From assembly GCA_024362935.1 (NCBI GenBank), contig JANCRA010000016.1:18707165-18771164 (forward strand): a stretch of DNA of 64,000 nt, written 5' to 3'. The notes below the pieces were generated by a model, which was not told the DNA's origin, ran no database searches, and was given only the letters and a program-made list of their open reading frames with translations. The stretch is from Setophaga petechia (lineage: Eukaryota; Chordata; Aves; Passeriformes; Parulidae). The position numbers and the translations under genes are program-made. Positions 1 to 10,760 of the stretch are shown one piece after another; positions within the stretch are counted from its first letter, which is position 1; every line of letters starts with the position of its first letter.

Positions 1-2035
1 CTCTCTTTCCATGTCACACATGCAAACATGGATTTTGCCAGCTGGGTTTGGGGATGCACTCCCTGCAGAACACCCAGATCTGTGTGGATTCTTCCTCTCT
101 GTGCCTCGGTGTGTGTGAGATGTGTGCTGGGCACATTTCTGTTCCAGTGCAGTCAGATTCATAAAGCTCCTGTTTTTGCAGCCCCACAGGAATTTGCAGG
201 CTCAGTGAAATTGCTGGGGGCTCCCTGCAGAGGCTGGCTGGGTGTTAGCCCTCTGCAGCATCTGCAAGCAGAGGCAAAGGGCTGATGGAAGAGAATTTTT
301 CTGCAAAGCTGCATTCTCTGCTCCAGCTTCTGGCTCCTGTCAGCAGCTGCAGTGTGTTAACCACAAGCCAAGGTGCTGCTATTCCTCAGGTTGCTCATTT
401 TATGGAAATGAGCTCCTCTATAGTACCCAAATACTGTTAAAATTGTCCTGTGGATAGTTTTATTATGAACGGCTGTGTATGTAGGTTCTTGTCTCCTTGC
501 ATTTTGTGCTTTTTGGTCTAATGTACATTCTTCCAAGTGATGCAGCTCACTTATTTATTCACAATATGCTAAATATCTTAATCTAATATAAACTTAGGAT
601 CCTTTTGTCTTCCAAACCCATGAAATATGCCTTTCCCTGTGATTCAAAGTTACTGTGGTTTTGGATTTTTTAAGATACAATTAATTTACTCTTGTAAAAT
701 TACATTCTTTGTTTGAATCTCTCCAAGAAACCACTGCTTGGGCACGCAGAGGGAGAGAAAAAGCTTGGATTCTGGAGGAGCTGAAAGTTTAGTTTAGGAG
801 GGGCAGTTTGGGAGAAGAATGAGCAAAATGCCATGAACTCTTTTACAGACAAAGGTCTACACAACCATCATAGAAGACTCAAAAGCTCAAAACTCCCATC
901 ACCTGGAACTCTGGGGGCAAACTGATAGAAAGAAAGTAAACTCAAGGTTCCTCATGCAGTATCCTGTTACAATAGTTGATGAATGATTTGGTTTTTACCT
1001 CACAAAGATGACTGCAAATCTTTTGGGGGTTGTTGGCACATATCCATAGCAAGCTGAGTGTGTGTGTGTGTCTGCCTGGGAGCAGGGAACACAGCTGGGA
1101 AGGTTCTGTGCCTCCATGAGGTAGGAGAGGAGGATCTTTCATTCTCAGAGCTCCTGTGAGTGTTTGTGGGTGCCTGCAGTGGTATTCTGTGCTCCTGTGC
1201 CTGTTGGGGCTTATGGCAGGGCTGTGTTCTCAGTGTACTTTGCAGTATTGTTAAAAGTGCACTGGCAGACAGGGTGAGGGTTTGTCAGCTCAGAAGGTGG
1301 CCACATGCCAAACGTTTTCATCCCAATTACCTTGCAGCTCTCCTTGTCCCACGGAAGTGTTATTGCAACACAGCTTTGCTCAAAGAATGGAGAGGAAAGA
1401 AACAAGAGAGAGACAGGAAAAGGGCCTCCCAGGCTCTGCATGGCTTTGCCTGTGATTTGGGCACCTTTGAGTTGCAGGTTACTCCAGCTGGATTCATCCT
1501 GAGTTGACCATCAGGAGGAGCCCCTAAGAAATCAAATGTTTGTCTTCAAGAGCCCACAGCTAAACAGATTTCCAGAGACCTCCCTCCTTCAGGAGAGCCA
1601 AACAAGGTGCAGACTCAGCTGTGATTGTCATCACCACGTGCAGGGGCAGCCTGCTGTCCTGGAGCTCCAGTTCTAACCTCCAAGTGATCCTAAGCTCCAG
1701 AAAATCCAAATGTTTTGAAAAAAAGAAACTTGAGAATGTACTCATCAAACAGCTGAGCCAGGGATTCATGAGCTGCCATCTGTAATGCTCTGGAACACTG
1801 ATAAAAAGTGCCCAAGGCACGTACATGGAGGGCATTCCCAAATTCAGTTCCTGGATAGCTTTGCCCTGCCATGTGTGTGACGGGTCGATGTTGAACGTAC
1901 CTAAGGTAGATTCCTCTATGAGCTCTGGAGCCCAGGCTGAGCAGGGAAGCACTGCTGCTCCCTGCACATCGGCCTTCTCCCTGCACATCCCTCGAAGAAG
2001 GGATGGAACCACTGCAAGGCTGGGAGCACCTGCCA
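1..2035. other. Noncoding upstream DNA, no gene seen
   Basis: No open frame here looks like a coding exon; the short frames overlap in several phases without splice-site support. 540-700 is AT-rich. A short (GT)n run lies near 1058-1072. Nothing else can be supported. Confidence 0.6.
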
Positions 2036-2039
2036 CAGG

Positions 2040-2480
2040 AAGTGGTTTTGGGCCGGAGCCAACGCCGGGCACTTTACAAACTCATGTAATGGCTCTGCTT
2101 GGGGTACAGCCTTGTGGACAAGGAGCAGAAATCCCTCGGGACCGAGTTTCCCAAGAGCTGCTCTCCCAGGGATCCACCGACCCGCCGGGGGCAGGCAGAG
2201 CGGCTCCCGGCCGGCAGCGGATCCCAGCCCGGTGTCACGGCCGTGGGGAACATCGCATGGAGGCCGTTCCCAGGCTGTTCCCGGCCCTCGGCCTCTCCTT
2301 CCAGCCCGACCGCAGCGCTTCCGCCACCACGTCCCAGAGCCGAGCAGCAGCCGGCAGGCGCAGGAAGGGCAGCGGGTCGTGGGAACCGGCCCGGGGAGCG
2401 GCGCAGAGCCAGGAGCAGCGCCCGGCTCAGCGAGGACAGCGCCGTGGGGAGCTGGGGTGAGTGGGTACACACAGCTCCAG
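2040..2480. promoter_or_regulatory. CpG-rich cluster, possible distal promoter
   Basis: This stretch is visibly denser in CpG and GC than the DNA around it, with many CCG and GCG triplets, and lies about 17 kb upstream of the RBPMS2 start codon. A good splice-donor sequence (GTGAGT, 2457-2462) sits at its 3' edge, so it could hold an upstream noncoding first exon of RBPMS2 or of a lncRNA. Overlapping open frames on both strands look like a by-product of GC content. No protein was recognised. The promoter role is inference. Confidence 0.35.
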
Positions 2481-3930
2481 CTCGGGCACACGGCCCCTCA
2501 GTGCCCAGCCTCTGTTCCCATCATCGCACCCGTGCGCTCCTCACCGCGGTGTGGGTGCCCAGCACACCCTGTGCCCTCCTGAGCCATCGCTGCCCTGCCC
2601 TACCCCTGTCTGAGCGGGCACTGGGTGCTGTGTAAAGCTGGGCAGGTTGTTATGGACCAGCTGAAATGCCTCACGTGCCTTTTTAGTGTTTTCCTTCTTT
2701 TTGTTAAGAGAAGAGCCGCCTCTGAACAGAAAACTTCTGAGTGCTTGGGAATTGTTAAAGTGTCACTTTTAGCCCTGACAGCATATTTGTTATAGTATTT
2801 TTCAAACCATTTGCCAAGTTTTTCTTTCAATTGCTCAAAAAGGGCTGTGTTTTGGAGGTCCTTGTCCTCCAGATCTCTCCCAGGACTTGCTGGGGCCATT
2901 ATCCTGCAGGAAGAGCCCCAGGAACATGAATGCAGCTGTGCCCTGTCCCAAGGTCAGTCTTGCCAGGCCGCCTTCCACCAACGGCCCTGTGGGGATTTTA
3001 TGGGACATTCAGCTCAGCCACCATCTTCCAGCTGTTTTCTCCATGTATTTCCAGGTCACTCTCTTGCAACAGGGCTGGATGCATGTAAAGAAAGTTCTTT
3101 ATTTGGGACAGGAATGTGGGATTGCTTGGAAGCCAAAGCAAGCAACAACAGAGCAGGGAAGCAGTGGCAAGATGCAGAGCTTTTCCTGTAGAAATTTCTA
3201 TTTGTGGCAGTGAAAAAATTCCAACCCAAAGCTGTGGTTGCCCTCTTCATTGATCCTTGGGACATAGGACAATGATCAGAGCCTCTGGGAGGTGTGGGAT
3301 GGATTTTCAGGCAGCTGGTGGGTTATATCCTGCAGCATTCCCAGGCTAGTCCATATTTCCCTGGCTTGTGTCAGTTGCTGAGGGTGTCCTAGGCTGTGAT
3401 GGAGTGAATCCAGGAGGGACTGATGCTGAGGGGGCTGTTCCCCATCTCCCCTGCAGCCAGAGGGGAGCCCTGTAGGGTGAGGGGTCCTTGGGACCAACCC
3501 AGGCTTCATCCTCACCCCACTGCCACCCTGTTCCTGCTCTGCCACATCTCCAGGCAGCCCTGGCAGTGTCACTTGTCACCTGATCCATTACTGGTCTTTG
3601 TCCCTCCCTTGGTCCTCGTCCCCTACATTCCCACTAGTGACTGTGCTCTCCTTTTGGGGGTTCATGTCAGCTTCTGTGGCTCTGTAAGGGCACAGGTGGC
3701 TGGTGGGGGCCAGGAGGGCTGCCAGTGCCAGGAGGTGACACCAGGAACAGTGCTGTGTCTCAGTGTTGCTGGCAGTGAAAATGGAGAGCTCGGTGCATTT
3801 AAATCCCAGCTGAATTTTTGGGACTCAAATATATTTTCAATGCTTTAATGCCAAACCATCCTGCTTTACTGTCCCTGCAGCTGGAGAAGGACAGGGAGCT
3901 GAGTCCCCTGTGAGACCCTGTAACTTCTGT
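2481..3930. other. Noncoding DNA, no gene seen
   Basis: Ordinary intergenic sequence. A 99-codon minus-strand frame (2600-2899) has a lysine-rich stretch but matches nothing I know and has no splice context. No repeat family was recognised. Confidence 0.5.
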
Positions 3931-4290
3931 TCCTGTCTTGTGTCTCCCCGCAGTGGTTTCACTTTTTGCCCCAGAGATTTCATCTCTCTCTGCCTGGCGT
4001 CACACGGCTGAGCAGCAGCCGAGGCTCGCAGCTGAGCTTTCCAGCAGTGTTTCCTTCCATCACGACAGCTGGGGTCACTCTTTCACAACGAGCGTTTTCC
4101 TCCTGAGCTCTGGCTGTACTTTCCAATAGGACGAGCTCTAAGCACCGCATCCTGTGCTGGCCGGGATTTCAAGCTCCCAGGACTCTTCACGGGACAAACG
4201 CGGGGTCAGCAATATCTCTGATTTTAATACTGAAACCATACAGGAATAAGCTTTTTTCTGTTTTGGAAGCTCGATTAATTAGTGTTCAAG
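3931..4290. promoter_or_regulatory. Candidate conserved noncoding element
   Basis: CpG dinucleotides are retained across this block although its flanks are CpG-poor, which suggests an unmethylated regulatory element. It ends in an AT-rich part with a homeobox-type core (ATTAATTAG near 4274). It shows no coding frame and no repeat family. The call rests on composition only. Confidence 0.25.
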
Positions 4291-5525
4291 CTCCCTGGGC
4301 TCCTCGGGGTGTGGATCCAGCAAGGCAGATCTGGCTGGAGCCTGCTCTTTGTCTGGCCATTCCTGGCTGTCATAGGTGGGGAGGGAGTGATGTGGCTTAA
4401 GCTCACGGTGTCATCCCCAGGTCTGGCATGTGAGCACAGGCCATGGCTTTCATTGCAGCCTCCTTGGCACCCCAAACCCTCCATGGTTCCATGAGGGGGA
4501 GTGTGAGGTGATGTCAGGACTCTGCAGGGCTTCCCATGAGGAGATCTTATCCCATGTTTGGTTTTCTCCTGTCCTTGGTGTGAGCAGGGCACCGACCCAC
4601 TGAAGCCATGCCTGGTGTGCCAGCACACACCCTGCAACCCCTGCCCAGCCAGGGAGGGCAGCTGATGCCATGGTGGTGCATGGAGCTGGCCTGTGGGGGG
4701 CACAGCAAGGTCCCCCCTGGTGCCTGTGAGCTCTTCCCTGGTAGTCAGGCTGGAGCATCCTCAGGGGGTCCAGCCCCACTGCCTGTCCCGTGTGAATGTG
4801 GCTGTTCCCAGCCCTGCACAACCATGTCCTGCCCTGGGGGGGGGAGGTGGGGGTGTCTGTGGGGGTGGGAGTGAAGCATCACCCAGTGATGGGAACTGAT
4901 TGTACCATGGAGGGGTCTTCAGAGATAAATTCAGTGATGGTGAAGGAGCCCAGCTGGCTCTGCCTGATGTGTGTTGAGCCAAGTGTGCCAGGAGTGTCTG
5001 TGGTTCCTGCTGTCACTGGGTGGGCAAAGCCCTGGACACCCAATGGGGACAGGAAGATGGGGTGGGAAGGGAGTAGCAGTGACCCAAAGCAGCAACTCCA
5101 GCCAGCCCCTTTGCCAATCCTCCTTGGTGGCTCCACTGTCACTTAAGGAAGAGGAGCTTGGAGAAGACATGCTGGGGCTGATTTGAGAAGCAGGTCACCC
5201 AAGTGCAGAGTGCTTTGCAATTCCAGGACAGTGGCTTTGTGGTGTCACACCAGGGCCTGGCCATGCTGGTCCTGGAAGGATGTACCCAGTGCTGGGAGCC
5301 AGCCCCCACCTGGGGGCTGAGGAGATCATTTGCAGTGTTAACAGCAAGGGTGGGGGTCCCATCTGCTAAGCATGGGGACCAGCCAGGCCTGGTGACACCC
5401 TGCTGCCACCTCACAGGAGACAGGGTGACAGCAATGTCCCAGGCCTAACTGAGTGGACAGTCTGTTGTGTGGCAGGGAGATGTAAAGGGCCATATTTGGA
5501 TGGGCAAAAGTATTTCCTTCTCTGG
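4291..5525. other. Noncoding DNA, no gene seen
   Basis: G-rich on the + strand around 4836-4870, with runs of up to eight G. No coding exon or repeat family is visible. Confidence 0.5.
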
Positions 5526-5655
5526 GCTTGATCCAAGGTCAGGCTGGAAGGAGTTTGGAGTGATCTGGTCTAACACAAAGTGTCCCAGCCAATGGCAGGG
5601 GGTGGAACAAGATGGTCTTGAAGGTCCCTTCCAAGCCAAACTGATTCTATGGTCC
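5526..5655 (+). mobile_element. CR1 LINE fragment, 3' end
   Basis: The block carries the hallmark CR1 tail in order: a GGCTGGA segment, a 'tggtct...tgtccc' segment, then 'gatggtcttgaaggtcccttcc' followed by a copy of the 'attctatg' end. It is 5'-truncated and has no open reading frame, as usual for avian CR1. Confidence 0.8.
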
Positions 5656-5969
5656 TGATAAACAGGACCAGCCCTGCATGGTGCTCCCTTGGGAAATGGT
5701 GCTGGCAGGGAGCCTTTCTCGCTGCTTTTATGTTTCCCTGTGCTCCCTCTTGTGTCAATCCTGGAAATCCCATCCCCTGGTTTTTCCTTTGGCACTTACC
5801 TCCCATCACCACATTTGGTGATGCCCCACATGCTGCTGCAGTGTTTATCCCACCTCCTTTCCTGCCATCCTGTCCTTACATCTCACTTCTTGTGAAGATG
5901 TTTGCAAGGACACCCAAACCTCTTCCAGAGAGGCAGCCAGGCTCAGATGCCAAGCCATACCACCCTCTC

Positions 5970-6115
5970 TCACCCATCCCTGCAAGTGTTCCAGGCCAGG
6001 CTGGACAGGGATCTGAGCAGCCTGGTCTAGTGGAAGGTGTCCCTGCTGTGGCAGAGCATTGGAAGGAGATGGGTTGGATCCCTCCCAACCCAAACCAGTC
6101 TATGGTTCTCCTTGC
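5970..6115 (+). mobile_element. CR1 LINE fragment, 3' end
   Basis: This is a second CR1 3' end in the same orientation, about 315 bp after the first. It has the segment around 'cagcctggtctagtggaagg', then 'cccaacccaaaccagtctatgg'. It is diverged and dead. The DNA between the two copies is not recognisably CR1, so they look like separate insertions. Confidence 0.8.
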
Positions 6116-6219
6116 ATCCAGCATGTTGGATTGGCTGTGGCAAACCAGCCTCTTTCAACAGAGCTGGACATCTCTCCTTCCCACTGCCTGGGGTTTCCAC
6201 AGGTGACTTTCTACCAGCC

Positions 6220-6330
6220 CCTTTGCACAAAGCAGAATAATTTTGTGCTTCTTTCCTGTGTCGGGCAACAGTTGCCATGTTATTAATTAACCCAGTTACT
6301 CACATAACCATAGTGCTGGACTCACTGTTG
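6220..6330. promoter_or_regulatory. AT-rich island with palindrome
   Basis: A 13-base perfect inverted repeat (GGCAACAGTTGCC, 6264-6276) resembles facing RFX X-box half sites, with an ATTAATTAA homeobox-type core just after it. Either could bind factors. There is no direct evidence of function. Confidence 0.2.
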
Positions 6331-6639
6331 TTTAAACCAGTGAACCTGAGCCTCAATTCACTCCCTTCCCTCTGCTCCGAGGTACTGCAGCTCCAAGGAG
6401 GGGGAAGTCTGCACTGTCAGCTGCCCTGGGGAGAGCTGAATACAGAGGGCAGAGAGGTGTTTGCAGGAGGGGAGGGAACCCCTTGCCTGGTGCAAGCCAG
6501 GGCTGCAGGGCTTAGGGTGTTCCCAGAGCCTGGGCATGGTTTGGGTCTGCACGTGGTCAGCTCTGGGGCTGTGCCTTTGCCTCTGCATGTGCCAGCAGTG
6601 CCACTGTTCCTTCCACCTCGCTGAACAGCAGCCAGCCCA

Positions 6640-6725
6640 AGCAGGGCCTGTTTAATTCAGCAAGTCATAAATTCATAATGCTTATTTACCACACAGCACC
6701 ATCAATATTTGATAGCGGCCACTGG
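6640..6725. promoter_or_regulatory. AT-rich island with ONECUT/FOX-like motifs
   Basis: Inside GC-rich DNA sits an isolated AT-rich segment with TTATTTACC (forkhead-like) and ATCAATATTTGAT, which contains the ONECUT core ATCAATA and is nearly palindromic. Abrupt islands of this kind are often conserved enhancers. Motif inference only. Confidence 0.25.
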
Positions 6726-7039
6726 CCTGCTGCAGCGTGGCCTGCACAGGAAGGGGATGGGGCTGGAATGGGGCTGTGGGGGGCTGGCAGTGGGGTTGGC
6801 ATGCAGTGGGGCTGCCCAGGTCAGTGTGGTGGTGCTGAGATGGGGCTGGAGAGATGTGAACTCCTCCTCCACCCCTGCAAACCTGCCAGTGGTGGGATGT
6901 GGCCTCTGCAGAGGGATGTGTGGGGGCCGGGCCGGCAGCTGGAGGCTGTCAGGTTGAGGGAGGAATGAAGCAGGGAGCTGGGTGCAGGGGGGGACCCAGC
7001 AGCTGGTGCTTAGGAGGGGAATTTGCAGCCCTCGGGACA

Positions 7040-7330
7040 CACACACACTCAATTTGGTTGTACCCAGAGTGTCCCAGGACAGCCATGGGGACTGCCCTGC
7101 ATGTGCCACTCGTTGCTGGCGCTGCTCGGCAGCGGCTCAGAGAGAGGCGCCATGAACTCGGGAAGGCCCCTGACCCCCGACCCCAGCTCACTAATTGACT
7201 GTGAGGAGGAGCCCTGCCCTTGGTGGAGGGTGAGCAGGAAGGAACCTTCTCCCCGAGAGCTGCCGAGGCCTCAAGGAGAAGGAGCGAGCGGGGGAGTTTA
7301 GCTGTGCAAGGACAATATTTTGCAGTTCAC
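7040..7330. promoter_or_regulatory. CpG-retaining block, candidate regulatory element
   Basis: CpGs cluster here (CTCGTTGCTGGCGCTGCTCG and nearby) between CpG-poor flanks. A short + frame from 7152 reads MNSGRPLTPDPSSLIDCEEE, but no splice acceptor or homologue supports coding. It could be a small promoter or an enhancer. Confidence 0.25.
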
Positions 7331-9895
7331 TCCAAAAGAGCCTCTTCCTGCTTATGGATCTTGAGTGTTTTGCTCATCGTAAGCAAAAGTTGCTGCAGCC
7401 GGTGGCTTCTTCCCCAGCTCCTGCTGGATATGCTCTGCACTGAGAGAGCTGAGGGTCTCATTTCTTACTCCTTTGGAGGGGGCTGCTCTCTCCTGCCTTC
7501 CCTTTGTCTGAGCTGCCTCTCCCTTGTGTGCAGAGGGTGATGGAGGGAACCAAGCATGGCTGTATCCCTGGAAACCCTGGGCTCACCCAGGAGCCATCCC
7601 AACTTCCCAGTGAAGGGATACAGTGGCACAGGGACGGTGTGTGGACCAGCTGGCCAGTGGGGCTGGATGGATGTGATGGCTCCAACTGGGCCTAAGGCTG
7701 CAGGTTGCCATCACAGAGGGGACAGAGCTGAGGCTGCTCAGAGGTGCCTGGTGAGTTGGTGCCTTCCCTGGCACCACTCAGCAATCCCTGAGCACCCGGC
7801 TGTGACATGCAGCGATAAGGTGGCCCTCAGCCCCTGGAGCTGCAGTGGCACCCGCCTGCTGAGTGGTGCTGCACTCTCCCCGCTGTGCTGAGACAAGCCA
7901 GGCCATCCTGAGTGACAGCTCTCCCCTTTTACGGTTGCTTTATCTCTCCCTGGGGAATGTGGCCCCAGTGCTGGCTGAGTCTGCGGCGGCAGTGCCGACA
8001 GCCATGCTGCCTTGCCTCCTGCTACCCCGAAGTTTCCCATCAGCCAGTCACATCCCTGCTCTGCCAGCTCCTGGACCTGCTGCTGCCATTCCTGGGGGAT
8101 GTAGCAGGAGTTAAAACCCCTTCCCAGCACAGTGGAGTCCTGCCCTGTGCTGACTCTGCTGAGAGCAAAGAGGGCATAGGTCCTTTGGTGGCTCGCAGCT
8201 CCGTGCCAGACAGGGACAGCGAGGTGCCAACGCATCCTTTGGCACTGCATCCCAAACCCCACAGCCTTTACTCTACCCCAAAAGCTCTTCTGGTTTGGAC
8301 CTGAACTTTTCACCCAGGACGTGACTCCCCACACTCCCCTGGTCCTTGCAAAAGCGGCGCCGGTGGGGCTGCTCTTGGGGTTGGGGCTTAGGGGATTTGG
8401 GAGAGTGGCAGATAGGGGCAGGTCTGCTTTAATTTACAGTGACAAGTGTTTATGGGCCTTATGTACAGCCCACACTTCACTGTCCATGTAGTCAGATCCC
8501 TCCTCAAACAGCCTGGAAAGGACCTGACTGTGTGGACTGGGGTGAGGAGAGGGATCTCCCATGATGGGATGAATGTCCTCTGTACCAACCACTGTCACCC
8601 TCCCCCTGCAGTGAGCCCAGCATGTGGGGTGACAGTGTGGGAGCACAGTGACCACATTGCTTGGAGGGGATGAGTGAGATGGGGAGAGCTGGGAGGAGCT
8701 GAGAAGATGGGGTCTGCCTTGTTGCTTTCCAGGAGGCCACTCTGCAGTGACTGGGATACCTAATGGATGCCTGTGTGCCTGGGAACAAACCCTCACTGCT
8801 GGGGCATCCCTGGGGGCAGAGCAGGAAGACGTGGTACACCTCCAGAAGAAGTGTCCTCCTTGGCCAGTGCTCCAACAGGCTGCTCTGATCCCCAGCAGCA
8901 TCCCTGCCGGACCACACCATGGCCACTGTGGTGACCAGGTGACTGCTGCAATGCTCAGTTGGCTCCCAGCCCTCTTCAGGGTGCCCATTCCTCTGAACTA
9001 TTCATCCTTGCTCCATGGGAGACACTGAATTGCTTTAACCTCTCTGAATATTTCATCCCCCACCTTGCAAACGGCTCTGCTGGGGTTGGTGATGTCCTGG
9101 CCTCAGTTCCATCTGAGACAAGTTCCAAAAAGTGTCAGGTTAGTGTCCCACAAGCCTGCCTGTTAACTGGGGCCATGACACCAGCCTGCCCCACCATGTA
9201 GCTCCTTGTCTTCCTCATCACCATCTCTATAACACCTCCCAAATGCAATGTTTTTCACCCATGCTGGTCCCACAAGGCACTGTTGGTGTTCAGGGATCTG
9301 GGAGGTGGATCCAGTGGATACTCTGGGAGCAGAGATCATGGCTCCTTGGGGTGCAGGGATCAGAGAGGTTCAAGGATGGGCAGGGTTGCCAGGGTTAGGG
9401 ATTGGCAGATGATGCATGTGCTAACAGTGGGTGCAGAACTTCGGGGTGTTCTGCAGGAGGATCAGGAATTATGTGGGACACAGGCATTAAGAGTGATGCA
9501 GGGAAAGGCCTAGCAAGGGGTGCCAGGCTTGGTACAACAGTTCAGCCTTTGAGGAGTTGACCCTTGCTGCTAAGTGTGTTGAGGCACCCGAGTTACTCAT
9601 TATTCTGATTAATTCTTCAGCAGTTTTGACCAAATAAGTCAAGAAAGTTGAAAAGTATCTGAAGAGCTTCTTGCCCCTTGCTGTTCTGCCTGAGGTGGGG
9701 CTGGGAGCTCTCTCTGTGGTGCCAAGGCCAGTTCCTGGCCCCTCAGCTGGTTTTACTGGTCTTGAGGATGGAGGGAAACTGAGGTGACTCACCCTGGGGA
9801 CACAGTGAAACATGTCTGGCCCCATCCCATGCCTCACCCCACTCCTTGTGGGGCTCTTTCTCCACCTCCCTGCTCTAGGAGTTAAAACCCTCCTT
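7331..9895. other. Noncoding DNA, no gene seen
   Basis: No coding exon recognised. CpGs appear near 7980-8030 and 8350-8365, without enough density to call an island. No LINE, SINE or LTR signature seen. Confidence 0.5.
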
Positions 9896-9899
9896 CCAG

Positions 9900-10760
9900 C
9901 CTGGCGTTGCTCATGGAAAGTTTATATATAGCCTTTTGTTTTTGCCAGCGTCCCCCTTGAGTTTAAATAGCTCTTCCCCGTCCCTGGTGTTGACCCCGGA
10001 TGTATTTATAGAGAGCAATCAGATCTGTGCTCAGCACCAAGCAAACCAAGCTCGAGTGGGTCCCCCGAGGGAGGCCCTTCCAGCAGCGTGGCCTCACACG
10101 GAGCCTTGCCCTGAGGAGAAGGAGGCCTCGAGGGCTGGCAGGGGCTGCCCAGCAGGCTCAGAGCTGGGGCATGGCTTCCTTTGGGATGACTGTGCCAAAT
10201 CTGGCAGTGGAGCAGCTTTTTGGATTGCCGTCACTAGGGTTCAGAGTGTTGTGAGACCAGTGCTGTTTCTCCTCTGAAACTGTTTCCTGTTGTGGAGGTG
10301 ACCCATATCCCCACAGGCCACTCAAAGCCGGGGCTCTGAGGATGGTTTAACTCCCTGGGGTTAAACGTGAGGCTCTGCCACCTCTCCTGAGCCCGCCGGC
10401 TCCCCCCGCGGGTGCCAGCTCCGCTCCCACCCCGGAGGTCCACGCTGCTGGGCGGCTTCCCCTCCAACCTCAGCTCTTGACTATTTAAGGCAAATCTCCT
10501 TGCTGGACTTTTAAACAAAACCCGAGCTCCTCTCACTCTCCTCCTTTTAAATAACTCGCCTGGCGTAAACAGAATGAAGCATAACACTATAAATCAGGCA
10601 TTCCCGGGATCTGCCTGGCAGGCTGCATGCAGGGGCTCACCAGGCCCCCGAGCTTCCCTGCAAGCTCTTTTTGGGGCCTGGGGGAGTGATAAGAGGGCAA
10701 GAGGGGGCTCAGGCTTTCTCAAGGAGACTAAAGTGATTACAGGCTGCCGGCCTTTGGGGT
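9900..10760. promoter_or_regulatory. Candidate muscle/heart enhancer cluster
   Basis: Several AT-rich muscle-factor motifs sit in moderately GC-rich DNA about 9 kb upstream of RBPMS2. TTATATATAG (9922-9931) fits the MEF2 consensus YTAWWWWTAR exactly. GTATTTATAG (10002-10011) misses it by one base. CTATTTAAGG (10481-10490) is a one-mismatch CArG box for SRF. TGATAAG (10687-10693) fits GATA factors. RBPMS2 is known to be expressed in heart and smooth muscle, so a link is plausible, but it is inferred. Confidence 0.35.

Noticed and set aside
2600..2899. 99-codon minus frame with Lys-rich segment
   Set aside because: No homologue known to me and no splice context; it overlaps an AT-rich noncoding stretch.
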